64,000 nucleotides of DNA, taken from positions 26,724,152 to 26,788,151 of the forward strand of contig NC_133536.1 in NCBI RefSeq assembly GCF_048544455.1. Direction: 5' to 3'. The DNA is from Silene latifolia. Taxonomy: Eukaryota; Streptophyta; Magnoliopsida; Caryophyllales; Caryophyllaceae. Shown piece by piece: positions 11,306 through 23,956 of this stretch. Every line of letters begins with the position of its first letter. Within the stretch, counting starts at the first letter, position 1. The notes under the pieces were generated by a model that saw only the letters and a list, made by a program, of their open reading frames with translations, was not told the origin of the DNA and ran no database searches. The position numbers were made by a program, and so were the translations under genes.

Positions 11306-14300
11306 AAGCGTAATTCAAGAATTTAAATAATCTAACAAACATACCAATTTATGCATAAATGAAAATGTCACGAAGATTGAATTTTCACATAGTGAAATTA
11401 CACATTCCAAATATTCGAGTATCGGGGTGTGACTAAGCATTGAACCCTTTCTACCCATTTTGAATACTTGAAGATAACTCACACATAAATTAATTTACTT
11501 CTAAAAATTACATAAACCGACACTTAATTACAAGCCTAGTGTCCCATATCTATTCATGAACATATCGGGAGTCAAACCCATACTCCCTTGAAGCGGCTGT
11601 ACTTCATGTTCATATAGGTTGATTCTTTTCATCGTGTCCTTGCAAACACACTTTTTCAAAAGATCGACCTTACAACATGCAAGTCTAAGCACACACCTCG
11701 GGATATAAATTATTGTGTGCTTCAATCTCTTAACAATAGGCCTTCCACATTGAATTCAGCCTCTAACGTTGTATTAGAGGGGAATTGGGTATCCTATCGC
11801 CAAGGATCTTATACGAGTTTTAGACCCATCCCGTCAACCGACTTAATAACCAAGTCCATAATTGACCCTTCATGCAAAGTGATCAACTAAAACTGAGATC
11901 TCACAAAACAACCAATATCATCCCATTTTGATAGTTTATATAAACCACGTTTTAATAACGTCTTGGTGCGGCCGTCACCATAATTTACTTGACTATATAT
12001 ACACTTAGCCATAGTAACATCCTTATCAAAATATGGGTGAACTTGGTATCATTCATCATAAATGATACTCATAAATGATACTCATAGATTAATTTCTTTT
12101 AGCCTCTATACGGCTATAGTTAACACTACAAATTCCTACTCCGATGTCGACTTTGTAATGCAAAATTAGCTTCTTGGAAACCCATATATTAATGGAATAT
12201 TCCCCAAGCAATAATACACTACCATTTGTAGAGAATAACCATCTACAAAGTAATACAATTTGCATACAACCATTCTTCTAAACCGAAGAAGACCGACATT
12301 AGGATACACCATAAAACATGGCTTGCTTTTTACCTTCACATGCTTATTAATTCTTGCCAAATAAGAGTACTAGTATTCTTACTTTGCTTCTCAACTGCAT
12401 AAGCAATATGATGCCCTGTGAATACTACTCGAGATATGACTCCGCATTTATCATTTTTGAACATGTGTCATACTCGACTCATGGGAGTACTTAACGGAGA
12501 ACAATTGTCATATTCTCACACCCGATCCTGATAGCAAGGATCATAGAATAACAAAGATCATATTTACTCCTCTGTCTTTTATAGAAAACATGATGACTAA
12601 CCGTCATTTAAAATTAACTTGTCTTTAGTCCAAGACAAAGATAAACTAGTCATCAACATACAACAATCCACTTTATTACTAGAGTTGTTAACAGTTGTAC
12701 ATCCAATACTACGCACCAATGTTACCTCCCCCATGGCCAAATTCACCATGACTCCATAATCTCACAATGACTCACACAAGTCTTCTTCACCGAGATTACT
12801 AGGTAACATCTATTACCAGCATTGAGCTTAAAACTTCACATGTGACATAATCAAGATAAGGAATAATTGCATAACAATTATGATAACGACAACACAATTA
12901 AATAACCGACTAAAAAATCATTTATTAATCTAAACATTAATGTCCAAAATAATCCTCAAGATATGTTCATCTCACATAATATCTAATGTAAGACTTAACA
13001 CAATTCGAATATTTATAATTATACATGGGTGAGTTTTAAATTCCACTTTGAATTTAATCAAGCCACCTAAGGTCAAATATCCAACCTTAGCATCTCTCAA
13101 AATTCACACACAATGCTATCAGGTATCAAACCACATATGTATACTCATATGTTACCGCTCAATACATACATTTCGTGTATTACATTCAAGACAACCATAT
13201 AAATTTCTTCATTCTGACTCAATATGACTCATCTTGTCATTTTAAGACAACATTTAATAATGTATTGTACATCAAAATAACAACAGCGTACGCAAGCATA
13301 GATTAAACACACTACAAACATTCATGTCATAAACTAACGACAGAATTATCATGAATTTACCAATGCATTACCGAGTTACGGACCATCAAAGATACAATGA
13401 TGACACTCATAATAATAATAATAATAATAAAAAAAACAACGTCATGAGAGAAAGCACATTAACCGCATCACATAAACATGGTCATTATCCATAATCAATT
13501 GATCAATGAATATATTTAACATGATATACGTCCAACAAGATCAATGAACAACTTTTATCAAAGTTTCAAAAACACATTTCATTAATTGCCCACATAAAAT
13601 TGGGTCAAATAACAATGAAGAAATTTGACATATAAATATGTCCATTTTCATGGATGAGGTTCCAACTACTTTTTAAATCAACTAGGGTGTTTCTAGGCAC
13701 CATGAAGTCGGAACTTTGACATCACCAGCCAAAATCAATACACTATACTATTGAGCCATACGATCACCCGTATAATATCACTCAATTTCGCACTCTTGTG
13801 TATCATAGCAAGAAGAAAATATTTACACTGACACCATATATAAACACCAGATGGGTAAGACCATATAAAATACATGGACTGTGAAACAATCCACTATAAA
13901 ATTGTCAGATCAATAAATCACGTCGATCAGACAGTCATTGTTTAAACTCATATAAATGACCTACCACTGCAAACATGTAGTAACAATTCAGTGATTATTA
14001 TGAATATATTCGTACAGTGATTAAAGCATCATCAAATACAGCCAAAAACAGATAATGGCACAATTTAATCAAAGATTCTTGCTTTTATATGCACAAAGAA
14101 TATTATCATGGTCATTAATATACACGTCATTAACTTTGTATTCATCAAAGACTCATAAACCACTAAAGCACCCGATCTTAAATTTATAGTATATGATATA
14201 GAGTATCACACATTAATCATGTTAGGTACAATACTTCTTTGACATATCAAAAGTCAAACATGGCATCTACATCATTATCAAACAATAATGATCATTATGC

Positions 14301-15295
14301 TATCACATTCCACGCCAATAATCACCATGATCAAAATTATTAAAACAAGCAATCCATATTAGTTTATACGTACTATCAATGCTTAATCTCATATAAGTAA
14401 GTGACTATCACTGCATACATATGACTTATACATGACGGAAGCTTAAAATCGATGTAAACTTTGAAGTATTAACCAGTAATTACACACTCACAACAATTGT
14501 GATTGACGTATCAAGGCAAACATAATACATCAAATTTTATTCACGAGACAGGGTAACATGAAACATGATGCATACCAATGTCACTGCCATCATAGATTAT
14601 TTCCACTAAAGTGAAGGGTGGAAGTATAATAAAACTTATATGTATGATCACATTCCAAGTTGACTCATTTTAGTGCAATCACGATTTAATCATTATAAAA
14701 TTAATGATTTCTTTATACATTTGTGATTTGTCGATGATAAATCAAGAAGCCGACCTCCCACTACAGTGAAATTATGTAGAACCATGAAACGAATATTATG
14801 GCATCGCATGTAATCAACAATTCAACATCATGAATATTGACTATCATGTCATTTTAAAGACCCAGGAAGGTTCAACAATAAGACAATTTGCATGGCAAAG
14901 TAATTTACTAATGGTAAGAAACTCACCATCACATGATAAACCATAATTCAAAATAATATACCAAATTGATTTATCAGATATATAGTAACAAATTGCTTTG
15001 TTCAAAGGCGAGAGAACGACGCATGCAAATCAGTGTCTACCCAGTATTAAAACTGCACGATTAATGAATCAAAGAAAATATTAAGCGAAACTTATCTGTT
15101 GCGCCTTCTGATGATCGAAGCCATATTAAATTCACCAATCATCCCTTGTCATCATTATGAACAACCTGTGTCATTCCATTATCAATCCCTCGTGCCTCAT
15201 GAGGACTTATCTTGACAACAGTGTATCCGATTACTTTTATTGTCATTTCCTTTGCATTCGTCATCTTGACAGATTTCGAAATTGTTCTATTAGAT

Positions 15296-15843
15296 TGTTA
15301 GATTTTTGAGTATACACGAATAAGGATTGACAATAATGAAAACCGCACCGAATCGCTATGCTTTCCTAATAGAACAATTCGACCCTTACTTTAGTGCCTG
15401 GGTTGTATCGAACTTTCTATTGAGATAAGACGGTTGCCCTCTGTATTCGGCACAGAATACAGAGATATAATTAAGAAGTATTTTGTTGTAGAATGTTATA
15501 TGTTCCTTGATGCAGTAGAATATTTCATTTCACTATCCCCTTTTCCTTCTCATTCCTTTGTCTATTTATAATAACAAAGGAGGGTATAGGGAGATGTATT
15601 TCTGAAGAGTCACAACTCTTCAGAAATTCCGGTTTCAATTAATTAAAACCCGAGTAATTTAATTACTATCAACCTCCGTCATAGTTATTCGAACCGAATA
15701 ACTATACCGTAATTCCGTAAATAATTATGCGAGTGTACACTCCGTACTTCCCGAACTCACATTATATTATTTAGAAATTACCCATCTACGAACCAATCTT
15801 AATTACGCTAAATGAACCGGTAATTACTCTTAAATCACCAACA
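15296..15843 (-). repeat. Right LTR (5' LTR) of the LARD-like element
   Basis: This is the second copy of the same 548-bp LTR. On the minus strand it carries TATAAATAG, a probable promoter box, near its middle. It is followed by the AAGCT target duplicate. Confidence 0.93.
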
Positions 15844-16982
15844 AAGCTAACCAAAATCATCTTCCTCTGCAATGCTTTTTCTTCGTCATTTGTAGTTCCT
15901 TGAAATGAAGCTTCCTCTTCCAGTTCAAGTCTGTCGTATATCCAATCCGGAAAATCCTGGTCACTGCCTATTTGCTGCTCTGCAGATAAATTGTTTCTAC
16001 CACATACCATGTCTAAAACCATCATCCCGAAACTATAAACATCCGATTTGTGGGAAACTCCTCCGAAAGTTCTGCAGAATACTTCTGGAGCTATGTACCC
16101 GATAGTCCCTCTTGCTTCCATCGTCATTGATATGGTATTTTCTTTTAGGGGACATAATCTAGCAAGCCCAAAATCTGAAATCTTTGGGGTAAAATCTCCA
16201 TCAAGTAGAATATTGTGAGGCTTGATGTCGAAATGCAAAATCCGAGCATTACAACCCTGGTGTAAGTAGTCTAGTCCTTTTGCGATCCCTGTAGCGATAT
16301 TAAAAAGTGTTTCCCAAGGTAATGATTTATCACCATGACATGTGAACTTTTCAAGAGATCCATTCGGCAAATACTCATATATCAACGCTCTTTTGTTACC
16401 CTCAAAGCAAAAACCTAAGAGAGTGACAACATTGACATGGTTAGTCCGACTGATGCTAGCTACCTCGTTGAGGAAGTCTTCCCCGGTTCCCTTTGATTGT
16501 TTCAACACCTTCACCGCCACATGACATCCATTGTTTAACATGCCTTTGTAAACAACAGCATAGCCACCTTCACCAAGTTTCTCATTGAAATCATTTGTGA
16601 TTTTCTTTAAATTCTTGTATGTGTGCTTTGTTAAAGAAAACGAACCGTAAATTTGTAAGAATGCATCAACACTGGGGCATGTTGTAGCTTCTGAGTTCCA
16701 GAACGTAGTGAATTTCCGACTTAATTTCTCTTTCCTTATAAACCAGGCGATAACAAGTAACGATCCTATCCCCATTGCTAATAATGCTGCAGAAATCGAA
16801 TTTACATTAAAATTGTTAGGTTTATTTATCACTCGTACTTTAAAAAAAAAAAAAAAAAAAAAAGGAACTAGAGGAGGTATGTAATTTAATTGTAGCATTA
16901 GATTACCTGATCCAACAATGATGAGTCTCCTGGATTTGTTTTACTGTGGTAGAATTAGTAACACGAAATTAGAGGCATATAT

Positions 16983-17605
16983 AAACTATAAGACAAGGGT
17001 TTGATATTGTGAAAGGATAATTTTATTGAATGATAGATACAAGGTATTTATACTAATGCTATGAGAATATACAAGATATTTACTTGCTATGTTTACAGTA
17101 GAAATGCAATAATACATTGCTTGAGGAAAAGGCTAATGATTATCTTGTGATATGTTAATAGAGGAAGATATATTGTTAATATAAACGACCTGAACTTCAC
17201 AGATTGACGACTTTGATACAGAACTTGTGCTTTTAACACGTTTATAACAGATGTATCACGAAATAACCGTCACGAAAGAGCGAGTAGTAAATGTGACGAA
17301 ACTGACCGGACTGGAACACCATGAATAAAATAACCGAAAGCCAAAATTGACCTATTCTCATCAAATTGCTAGACCTGATGTGACGCTAATTGAGAATGAC
17401 CCTGAATGATTATTTGAAATTACAGTTGACTTTAACAAATATAAAAAACTATGATAAGCATGACCAAAAGGTGACTCAGACATGAATAAATTGACCTGTA
17501 CAAACAAACCTGAATGACCCGAAATAACCCAATATTGAAACACCAGAACACTAAGGCCTTTGTTTCCGGTCTTGAATGGCCCATTTGAGTGGTAGTTTGG
17601 TGACA
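16983..17605. other. Foreign insertion in intron 1 of gene 3
   Basis: Genes 1 and 2 lack this ~0.6-kb stretch. Its left end (TGATATTGTGAAAGGATAA, then ATTGAATGATAGATAC) resembles the end of a reverse-oriented plant LTR, so a solo LTR or LTR fragment is possible. No matching target duplication was found and the limits are approximate. Confidence 0.35.
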
Positions 17606-18048
17606 GTACATATGTACATACCACAAATGCTTGCCCTTTTTTTGCAGAGGCGCACAAAAACTGAAGATGAAGATGCTCCACGAATGCAACCCGATTTAAC
17701 ACTTGACACAATATAAGGAATACTCATAATTCACCTCAAAACCCTCTTGTAAGATGAGTTGCAAGATGCATATTGGCCAATTTCCAGATATGGGTAACGA
17801 CCTTTTGGATCATCCTTACACAGAAGCTGCAATGCCAGGTGCCCACAGTATTGAGGCCTGCCATCTCCCCAAAACGGGTATCCAACATTTTTGAGTTCCC
17901 CACATGTAAATAATGCAGAAGAGTATATCATATACGAGTACCAATCATCAACACCACCAGATGAAGACAATACAACAACGATAATAGTTATGGACAGAAA
18001 AAGGTCATGCAGGAAAGATGTTGAAGAAATCATTTGCCGAGATCTCAT

Positions 18049-18849
18049 ATGGAAACGCGCATAAGAATAGGTTACCTGGATGGGAAAATTTCAGGTGTTG
18101 TCATTAGCAAAATTCAAGTTTCTACCTTCAACACTATTAATGATAATTGGAAAGACACAATGATTTGATCAAACATTCAAACTTAATCCATTACCTTATC
18201 GACTTCTAATTTTCAACTACTTTTTTAAGTTTCAGTTACATTTTCTTGTTTTAGTTAACCTTCTTATATTTTACTTGATTCACTTCAGTTTTCAAAATCG
18301 TTTTAATCTTTATTCTCGATTTAAATTTTATGTTTTTATAAAAGAAATCTGGACTATTTTAAAACCTATAAGTTTATCTTGACCTTGTATTATGTTTCGT
18401 TCTCCCTTTTGTTTTTCATTTTTCACTTTTCTATTCTTTTCGCATTTTGAGGTGTGCGTTCACCCATGTACGGTTCTTAAAGTTGTTTCATGTCAGCCGA
18501 CCAGGGGCGGATTTGGGGCTTATTTACTAGGGCTATAGCCCTAGTTGTTTTCAGGGGAAAAATATATACGTTTTTGTGTACTATTCAATCATATATACAA
18601 TTGTTGCTTGGTGGTCTGACATTAGTTTTTTATTCTGGAGACCAGAGTTTGAAACCCATGTTTGTTAACTTCTTTTTATCATTGTGGGTCCAAAGTCCAA
18701 TGATATTTTTTTAAATTTTTTTTCGAATGGGAAGTGAATAAATCTTTGTACTCCGTATCTCTTTCTTAAACTTTTGTTGTTTTTCATTGTTTTCCCATAT
18801 TCCTCGTCTTTATTCCCATCTGCTCTCAAAAAATCTATATATCTATATA
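18049..18849. other. Spacer between gene 3 and the Tat element
   Basis: 18061-18180 matches the 5' flanks of genes 1 and 2. The rest is AT-rich and unrecognised, apart from a repeat-like stretch near 18505-18670 that starts AGGGGCGGATTTGGGG and holds a perfect 18-bp palindrome (18527-18544, CTAGGGCTATAGCCCTAG). No gene is seen. Confidence 0.5.
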
Positions 18850-19465
18850 TGTTCCGGGTGTAATTCCAGAGCAGGTATAGTTACCACCCGTGGCTTGTTG
18901 AATGATGTCTTAAGTTGGATTCTCCTTTGGTCTCAATCGTTCCTCTCGGCCTCTCCTGCAACAATGAACGAACTGAGGGCTTGGCTTTGTGCCAAGCGTA
19001 CTCACTCCGACGCTCAAGTCAGTAAACTTAAAGGATAAGTCGTTACTTGGCTGAATGTATATTGTAGAGAGATAAGGAAGATATTACCAGATGAATAGTG
19101 TATTTAGGTTTAGTTGTGTATATGTTGGGATCCCTTCCTCAATGAAGGTTGAGGAGTATTTATAGGCTTTCACCTTTTGTTACGTAGTGGCCAAGTGGCC
19201 AAGTGGCTAACAGGTGGAAAGACTGATCTACCCCTCGGCCGAGGGACCTATGGCAGGCCGGCGGGCCCTGTTGACTCACCGCCGAGGGGTCTTGGATGTG
19301 AGTACGCGGGTATGTGTCCCGGCTGGCAAGTTGCCATGCCGAGACCCAGGCTGACAGGCCGATGGGCTGCATCGGCTAGGCTGTCTAAGTCGTTGACTTG
19401 CTGTGGTCGTCTTTGACCTTGCTCAATATGTTGACTTGGTCAGCGGTGCAGAATATGCCCCATCA
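18850..19465 (-). repeat. 3' LTR of the Tat element
   Basis: 616 bp, TG...CA, near-identical to 29779-30386. On the plus strand it starts TGTTCCGGGTGTAATTCC and ends GCCCCATCA. Confidence 0.95.
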
Positions 19466-19479
19466 ATTTGCCCCCAGCG
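19466..19479 (-). promoter_or_regulatory. Polypurine tract of the Tat element
   Basis: The minus strand reads CGCTGGGGGCAAAT directly before the 3' LTR. This is the usual place and composition for plus-strand priming. Confidence 0.75.
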
Positions 19480-19972
19480 TAGTCTATGCCGTGGTATGGG
19501 CTCTGATGCTCGTTTAAGCGTATATTCTGCGTAAATAATTTGCGGGAAATTTCCTGCATCGGCTTCTTTTGCGTCGGTCTCTTTTACCTCGGCCTGGTCT
19601 TTCTTAGGCCGTACCATATCCCCCCTCCACATGGATGTGTAAAGGGCATCCGATGTGGAAAAGAGAGTGACGCCTGCGGAGACCAGGGTTGAGAGTGCCG
19701 GTTGTTTTTGATTGCCCCCGGCCGGCGCTATATAGCCTGGTTGACATGGTGGCCGGCGGAGAACTGATGCCTGGGAATTTGTTGAGGAAGGTGAATAGGC
19801 GGAGAGATACGAATGGGCGTGTTGAAGACGTTTGGTCACTGTTGCACTGATTGACGTTCAACTGTTGCAACGATTGACATTCCGTGGTTGCATGTCCGAC
19901 ACGTGTCTGTTCGCTGATTGGCTGACGCTTCATGGGCTGTTCCCTGATTGGTCCTTCTCTATGGGCTTTTTC

Positions 19973-19981
19973 CTATAAATA
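19973..19981 (+). promoter_or_regulatory. TATA-like box before the antisense region
   Basis: TATAAATAG lies on the plus strand about 180 bp before the first ATG of the antisense coding region. A CT-rich leader (CTCCAAAATTTTCCTCTC) and a possible donor AAG|GTAAAC follow. This suggests antisense transcription independent of the LTR promoter; it is inferred, not shown. Confidence 0.5.
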
Positions 19982-20156
19982 GGGTAGTTGCCCCGTGAAA
20001 TTGGCCACCAATTTCATTCTCCAAAATTTTCCTCTCTAAACTTTCAAAGATTTTCTTTGTCTTCTAATCTTCAGAGTTGTTACTCCGGCGAGTGTTTTTC
20101 TTCAAGGTAAACAAACAAACTTCTTCTCTTTATTTTGTTGAACAATTATTGCTATT

Positions 20157-22654
20157 ATGTCTTCTGCTGACGCCGGGACTAGCACTTCTGTGCCGGAGGG
20201 TTCCCCGTTGCGTCTTGATGGGGAGGAGATACTAGACGCCATTCCGATAAGGTTTGGGGGCCCTAGGTCTCCTTCTCCCGTAGTCGATCCACCAATTCTG
20301 GAGGGACGGGAGGATGAGGGTGACGATTCTGATGAGGATGAGGGGACCCCTTCGATGGTGGGAGGCTGTCATCCCGGATCATGGCGAGCCCTGCACGACT
20401 TGTCTTGAACGTGGTTGGTCCCATAAGTTCGCCGATTGTTCCGGCGAGACATTTTTCGGAGGCCATTTCTCATTTGGTGAGGGGTATAAGATCGTTATTC
20501 CTAAGAAGGGTCGGGCGGTCTGTTGCCCTCCACCGGGTCACACCGGCGTGTACATCGGGCATCCGGAGTATGGGCTGCGGTTTCCTCCGAATAAATACGT
20601 CGTGGCCATTATCAGAGCTATGAACGTCGCGGTGGCCCAACTACATCCGTTGGCCATGAGGACGATAGTTGGCTTTGTGTGGCTTTGTCTCTTTAGGGGG
20701 AGATCCCGACATCAACTTATTCCGCCGACTTCACAGTCTTGGCCGTCAATTGCCGGTAAAGTGGGGTGGTACGGCGTACGACGGAGCCGAGCTATGTCTC
20801 CGTGAACAAGCTTACTTCTTGCAAAGACGCAACGGCGGTGGGTGTACGTCCAAGTGCCGAGGATTACCCGTTGCCCGGTCTTTCCAGAGCCTGTTTACTT
20901 GCGGTGTGAGAACCGGAAGAGTATGAGGAGTGTACCTCCCGGGGGTAAGGTTAAAATGGACGCTTCGTTGGTCCCTCTTGCGAGGACGAGAGGCGGGCGT
21001 GCAACTATTTGATCTTTGAGAAGGGATGGCTGCCCCCCAGACTCGGATCATTCTTCGAGATGAGCCGCTTCTGCCGCGTCGGCCTCATACCGGCCCTCGG
21101 CCCGGGGTGAGTGGGGTCGGTGTGAGGCCCATCTCGTGCACGTTATGCTCTGTTTTTAGAGCTATGTTTTATTTCTTTCATGTAATTCTTGTTTGGTTTC
21201 TTGCAGACCGGTTTGGCCAGGATCTGTCCGAGAGTACCTTGAAGAGGATAGGCCTTGATAAGGACGGGAAGATCGTTGAGCAGCATCCTACGGCTGAAAT
21301 AGGTGATCGTAGACCGTCTCCCAACGAACTCATGGATAAGGAGATGAAGTCGCTGGATCTGACGGCGGCCCAAGCGCGGGTTCTAGGTGGCGTGCCGAAG
21401 AGAACAAAGAAGGCGGCGTCAGTGGCGAAGGCGTGCGGGTCGACTCCCTCGACCCCAGTGGTTCAGAAGGAGCCTGTGGAGGTCATTGATATCATTGGGG
21501 GGTCGGTGACCGTTGCTAAGGAGCCACCGCTTGCTTCCACCGTTGCCGGTGAGAAGAGTAAAGAACCACCGTCTGCTTCCACCGTTCTTGGGGAGAAGAG
21601 GAAAGAGCCACCGTCTGCTTCCACCGTTCTTGGGAGAAGATCGACTCGGCCCCCTCGAACGAAGAGGGTCCAAACTGGTACGGATCTAACTTGTGGTTCG
21701 GATTTAGCTGGTTCGCTGGACATCCCAGATGACCGGCTTTCCGATGTGTCAATGCAAGGTGACATGGATGCTCTGTGTAAATTTTTGCGGATCCTCCTCG
21801 GCAACCGCCGTTCTTGCTGAACGGCAATCGGGAAGCGACTGAGAAGGCTAATGAGAGGGCGGGTGAGAAATGTCATAGTTGACTCCTCGGCTCGAAAAAA
21901 TTTACGCCTCGAGCTTGTGGCGGGGGTGCGAAATCGTATAAGAGGTCAGGGAGGTGGACCCAACAGGCCGGCTCCTACATCACGGAGCGAGGAGAAAACT
22001 ATGGCCCAAGTGCGCCCACCGCTCGCAAAGCTTAAACTGGATCTCTCGCCGCAAAGGGGGAAGCCGCGAAGGCTAAATCGGATCTCTTTTACGCCACGAA
22101 GCGCGTGGAGGAAGTTGAGAGGTCGCTAGGGGCCGAGAGGGCCAAAGTTGAGGAAGGCGATGCCGCCACCGCCAAGATGATGGAAGAGCGGAACAAGTAT
22201 AAGGATGCTTATGACGCCGTGGTTGCCAAGAGGATCGGTGGAAGGATCTGTTCGACAACCAGGCGGAGGCGCTCGGGGACGCGCAGTTTGCTGCGCCCCA
22301 AAGGAGAAAGACATTGCCATGCTTCAAGATGATCTTCTCCCTAAAATGTGCGCCCAATTCCGGGACCAGGCCGAGGAGGCGACCAGGGAGGCAATAAGAA
22401 AGCTCGTCCCCGAGGGCTCTTTCCCGTGGGATAAATTTGAGCAGCTTTTGGACGAGATGGCTGAGGCTGCGGAGGCAGCGGCGGCGGAGAAGACGGAGGC
22501 GGCGAAGGCGGCTCAGATTGCCGAGGCCAAGGCGGTCTATGATGCCAAGGTGAAGGAGGGTGACGCGCTAAAGGCACTTGAGAATGTCGAGCCCTCTTCC
22601 GAGCCAGCCACCGAGACTGCTGCTGCTGCTGATGGAGGACAGCAACAGGCATAG
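20157..22654 (+). pseudogene. Antisense coding region of the Tat element (broken)
   Basis: On the strand opposite gag-pol, coding-like sequence starts MSSADAGTST with an acidic N-terminus. It continues into a globular part with LRFPPNKYVV and AVAQLHPLAMRTIVGF, which resembles the Pfam 'putative gypsy type transposon' domain. A glutamate/alanine-rich probable coiled coil closes it (22330-22654). It spans several frames, so it is interrupted. Antisense ORFs are known in Tat-lineage elements; their role is unknown. Base composition is G+C richer than the host flanks. Confidence 0.65.
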
Positions 22655-23079
22655 GGAGACGGGCGGTCGTCACCAGACTCACCTGGCGTTTCGGATAGCT
22701 TTAGCTGTTCGGGGGCCAATTATTGAGCCTTCTCTCCCTGCCATCTTTTGGCGCTTCAAATCCCAAGTCTGTAACCTTTTGTTTTTTTGTTTCCTTGCTT
22801 TTTGTAAAGCTTTGGTAGGTAGAGTTTAGGCTATCCTTGTGGGGACGGCCGTCGTCTGTACTCTCCTTGCAATTATTTTCAGTAAAGTTTTATCTTTTTG
22901 GTCCTCGGCTTGGCCGGGACTTTGATCACGATCCTTTACTTATCTTCTTGCGTTATTAATTGAGTGCCTCCGTTTTTACCGTCGGCATGACCGGGGTAAT
23001 TTGGATGCATATCTCAACTGTGTCTAACGTCTTTAGTGTATTGCTTGATTTGCGTCTCGTTTGCGAGTCTATGTTCCTG

Positions 23080-23832
23080 CTAGCATATCGGTCGTTGTGT
23101 CCCCGTCGCTCTCGGCTTTGGCCGAGGTAATCGGGGTTATGGCTCGATAGCATTCGTAACTGTAGGCATATTGACCGCCAGACTTGCGTCTCAACTGCAC
23201 TGAGTATACGTTTCTTCTAGCGTATCGGTCGTTGTGTCCCCGTCGCTCTCGGCTTTGGCCGAGGTAATCGGGTTACGGCTCGATAAGCGTATCGGTCATT
23301 GTGTCCCGTCGCTCTCGGCTAGGGCCGAGGTAATGTCGGGGTTATGGCTCGATAGCATTCGTAACTGTAGGCATATTGACCGCCAGACTTGCGTCTCAAC
23401 TGCACTGAGTATACGTTTCTTCTAGCGTATCGGTCGTTGTGTCCCCGTCGCTCTCGGCTTTGGCCGAGGTAATCGGGGTTACGGCTCGATAGCGCGTATC
23501 GGTCATTGTGTCCCCGTCGCTCTCGGCTAGGGCCGAGGTAATCGGGGTTATGGCTCGATAGCATTCGTAACTGTAGGCATATTGACCGCCAGACTTGCGT
23601 CTCAACTGCACTGAGTATACGTTTCTTCTAGCGTATCGGTCGTTGTGTCCCCGTCGCTCTCGGCTTTGGCGAGGTAATCGGGGTTACGGCTCGATAAGCG
23701 CGTATCGGCTCATTGTGTCCCCGTCGCTCTCGCCTAGGGCCGAGGTAATCGGGGTTATGGCTCGATAGCATTCGTAACTGTAGGCATATTGACCGCCAGA
23801 CTTGCGTCTCAACTGCACTGAGTGTACGTTTC
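23080..23832. repeat. ~206-bp tandem array inside the Tat element
   Basis: Units begin CATTCGTAACTGTAGGCA at about 23151, 23356, 23562 and 23769, giving periods of 205-207 bp. Each unit holds two ~75-bp subrepeats (CGGTCGTTGTGTCCCCGTC) with an internal inverted repeat CTCGGCTTTGGCCGAG. The array lies between pol and the antisense region, as in Retand-type elements. Confidence 0.9.
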
Positions 23833-23956
23833 TTCTTTGGGTGACTGACCGGTGGCAAATTATGGAGGGGACAAGCACTTTGATGGAAAATTTGGGTGAT
23901 TCTTCATTTATGATTACGCGTTGGGGTGTCCACAATGGGCTTGGACACCTCCGCCG

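Larger units (their letters stand above)
10744..15843 (-). mobile_element. Non-coding LTR retroelement (LARD-like) in gene 3
   Basis: This is a 5100-bp LTR element. Two 548-bp LTRs, TG...CA, read as identical. A 5-bp target duplication AAGCT flanks it (10739-10743 and 15844-15848). A purine-rich tract next to the left LTR and a TATAAATAG box in the LTR both point to minus-strand orientation, so the right LTR is the 5' one. The 4-kb interior (11292-15295) is AT-rich. I see no gag, protease, RT or integrase in it, so it is a large non-autonomous derivative that needed proteins from another element. No standard tRNA-primer match was found. It looks structurally whole and very young. It sits in the kinase exon of gene 3. 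Confidence 0.9.
10576..18048 (-). pseudogene. LRK10L-type receptor kinase gene 3, disrupted
   Basis: This is the third tandem copy. The kinase exon runs from 16786 leftward to 15844 and resumes at 10743-10576. A 5.1-kb LTR element interrupts it just after the codons for MILVS, removing the last kinase segment from the reading frame. The inferred exon 2 is about 37 bp (16947-16911) and resembles exon 2 of gene 1. Exon 1 (18048 to about 17632) has two deletions. One is 273 bp, in frame, with GGCC microhomology at its edges in the sister copies. The other is about 65 bp and shifts the frame after YASCNS. The exon 1 donor reads GC instead of GT. Intron 1 is longer by about 0.6 kb of foreign sequence. 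The remaining kinase motifs (GEGGYAVVYKG, HFDIKPHNILLD, DFGLARL) are intact, so decay is fairly recent. Confidence 0.88.

Noticed and set aside
16841-16864. Poly(A) run in gene 3 as evidence of a retrocopy
   Set aside because: The gene keeps introns and flanks shared with genes 1 and 2, so the A/T run is a local intron expansion.
18505-18670. A SINE-like unit starting GGGGCGGATTTGGGG
   Set aside because: A B-box-like word is present but no A box at the right spacing, no tail and no target duplication. Left as an unclassified repeat.
20157-22654. Independent host gene on the plus strand
   Set aside because: It lies wholly inside the LTR pair of the Tat element and resembles known antisense regions of that lineage.
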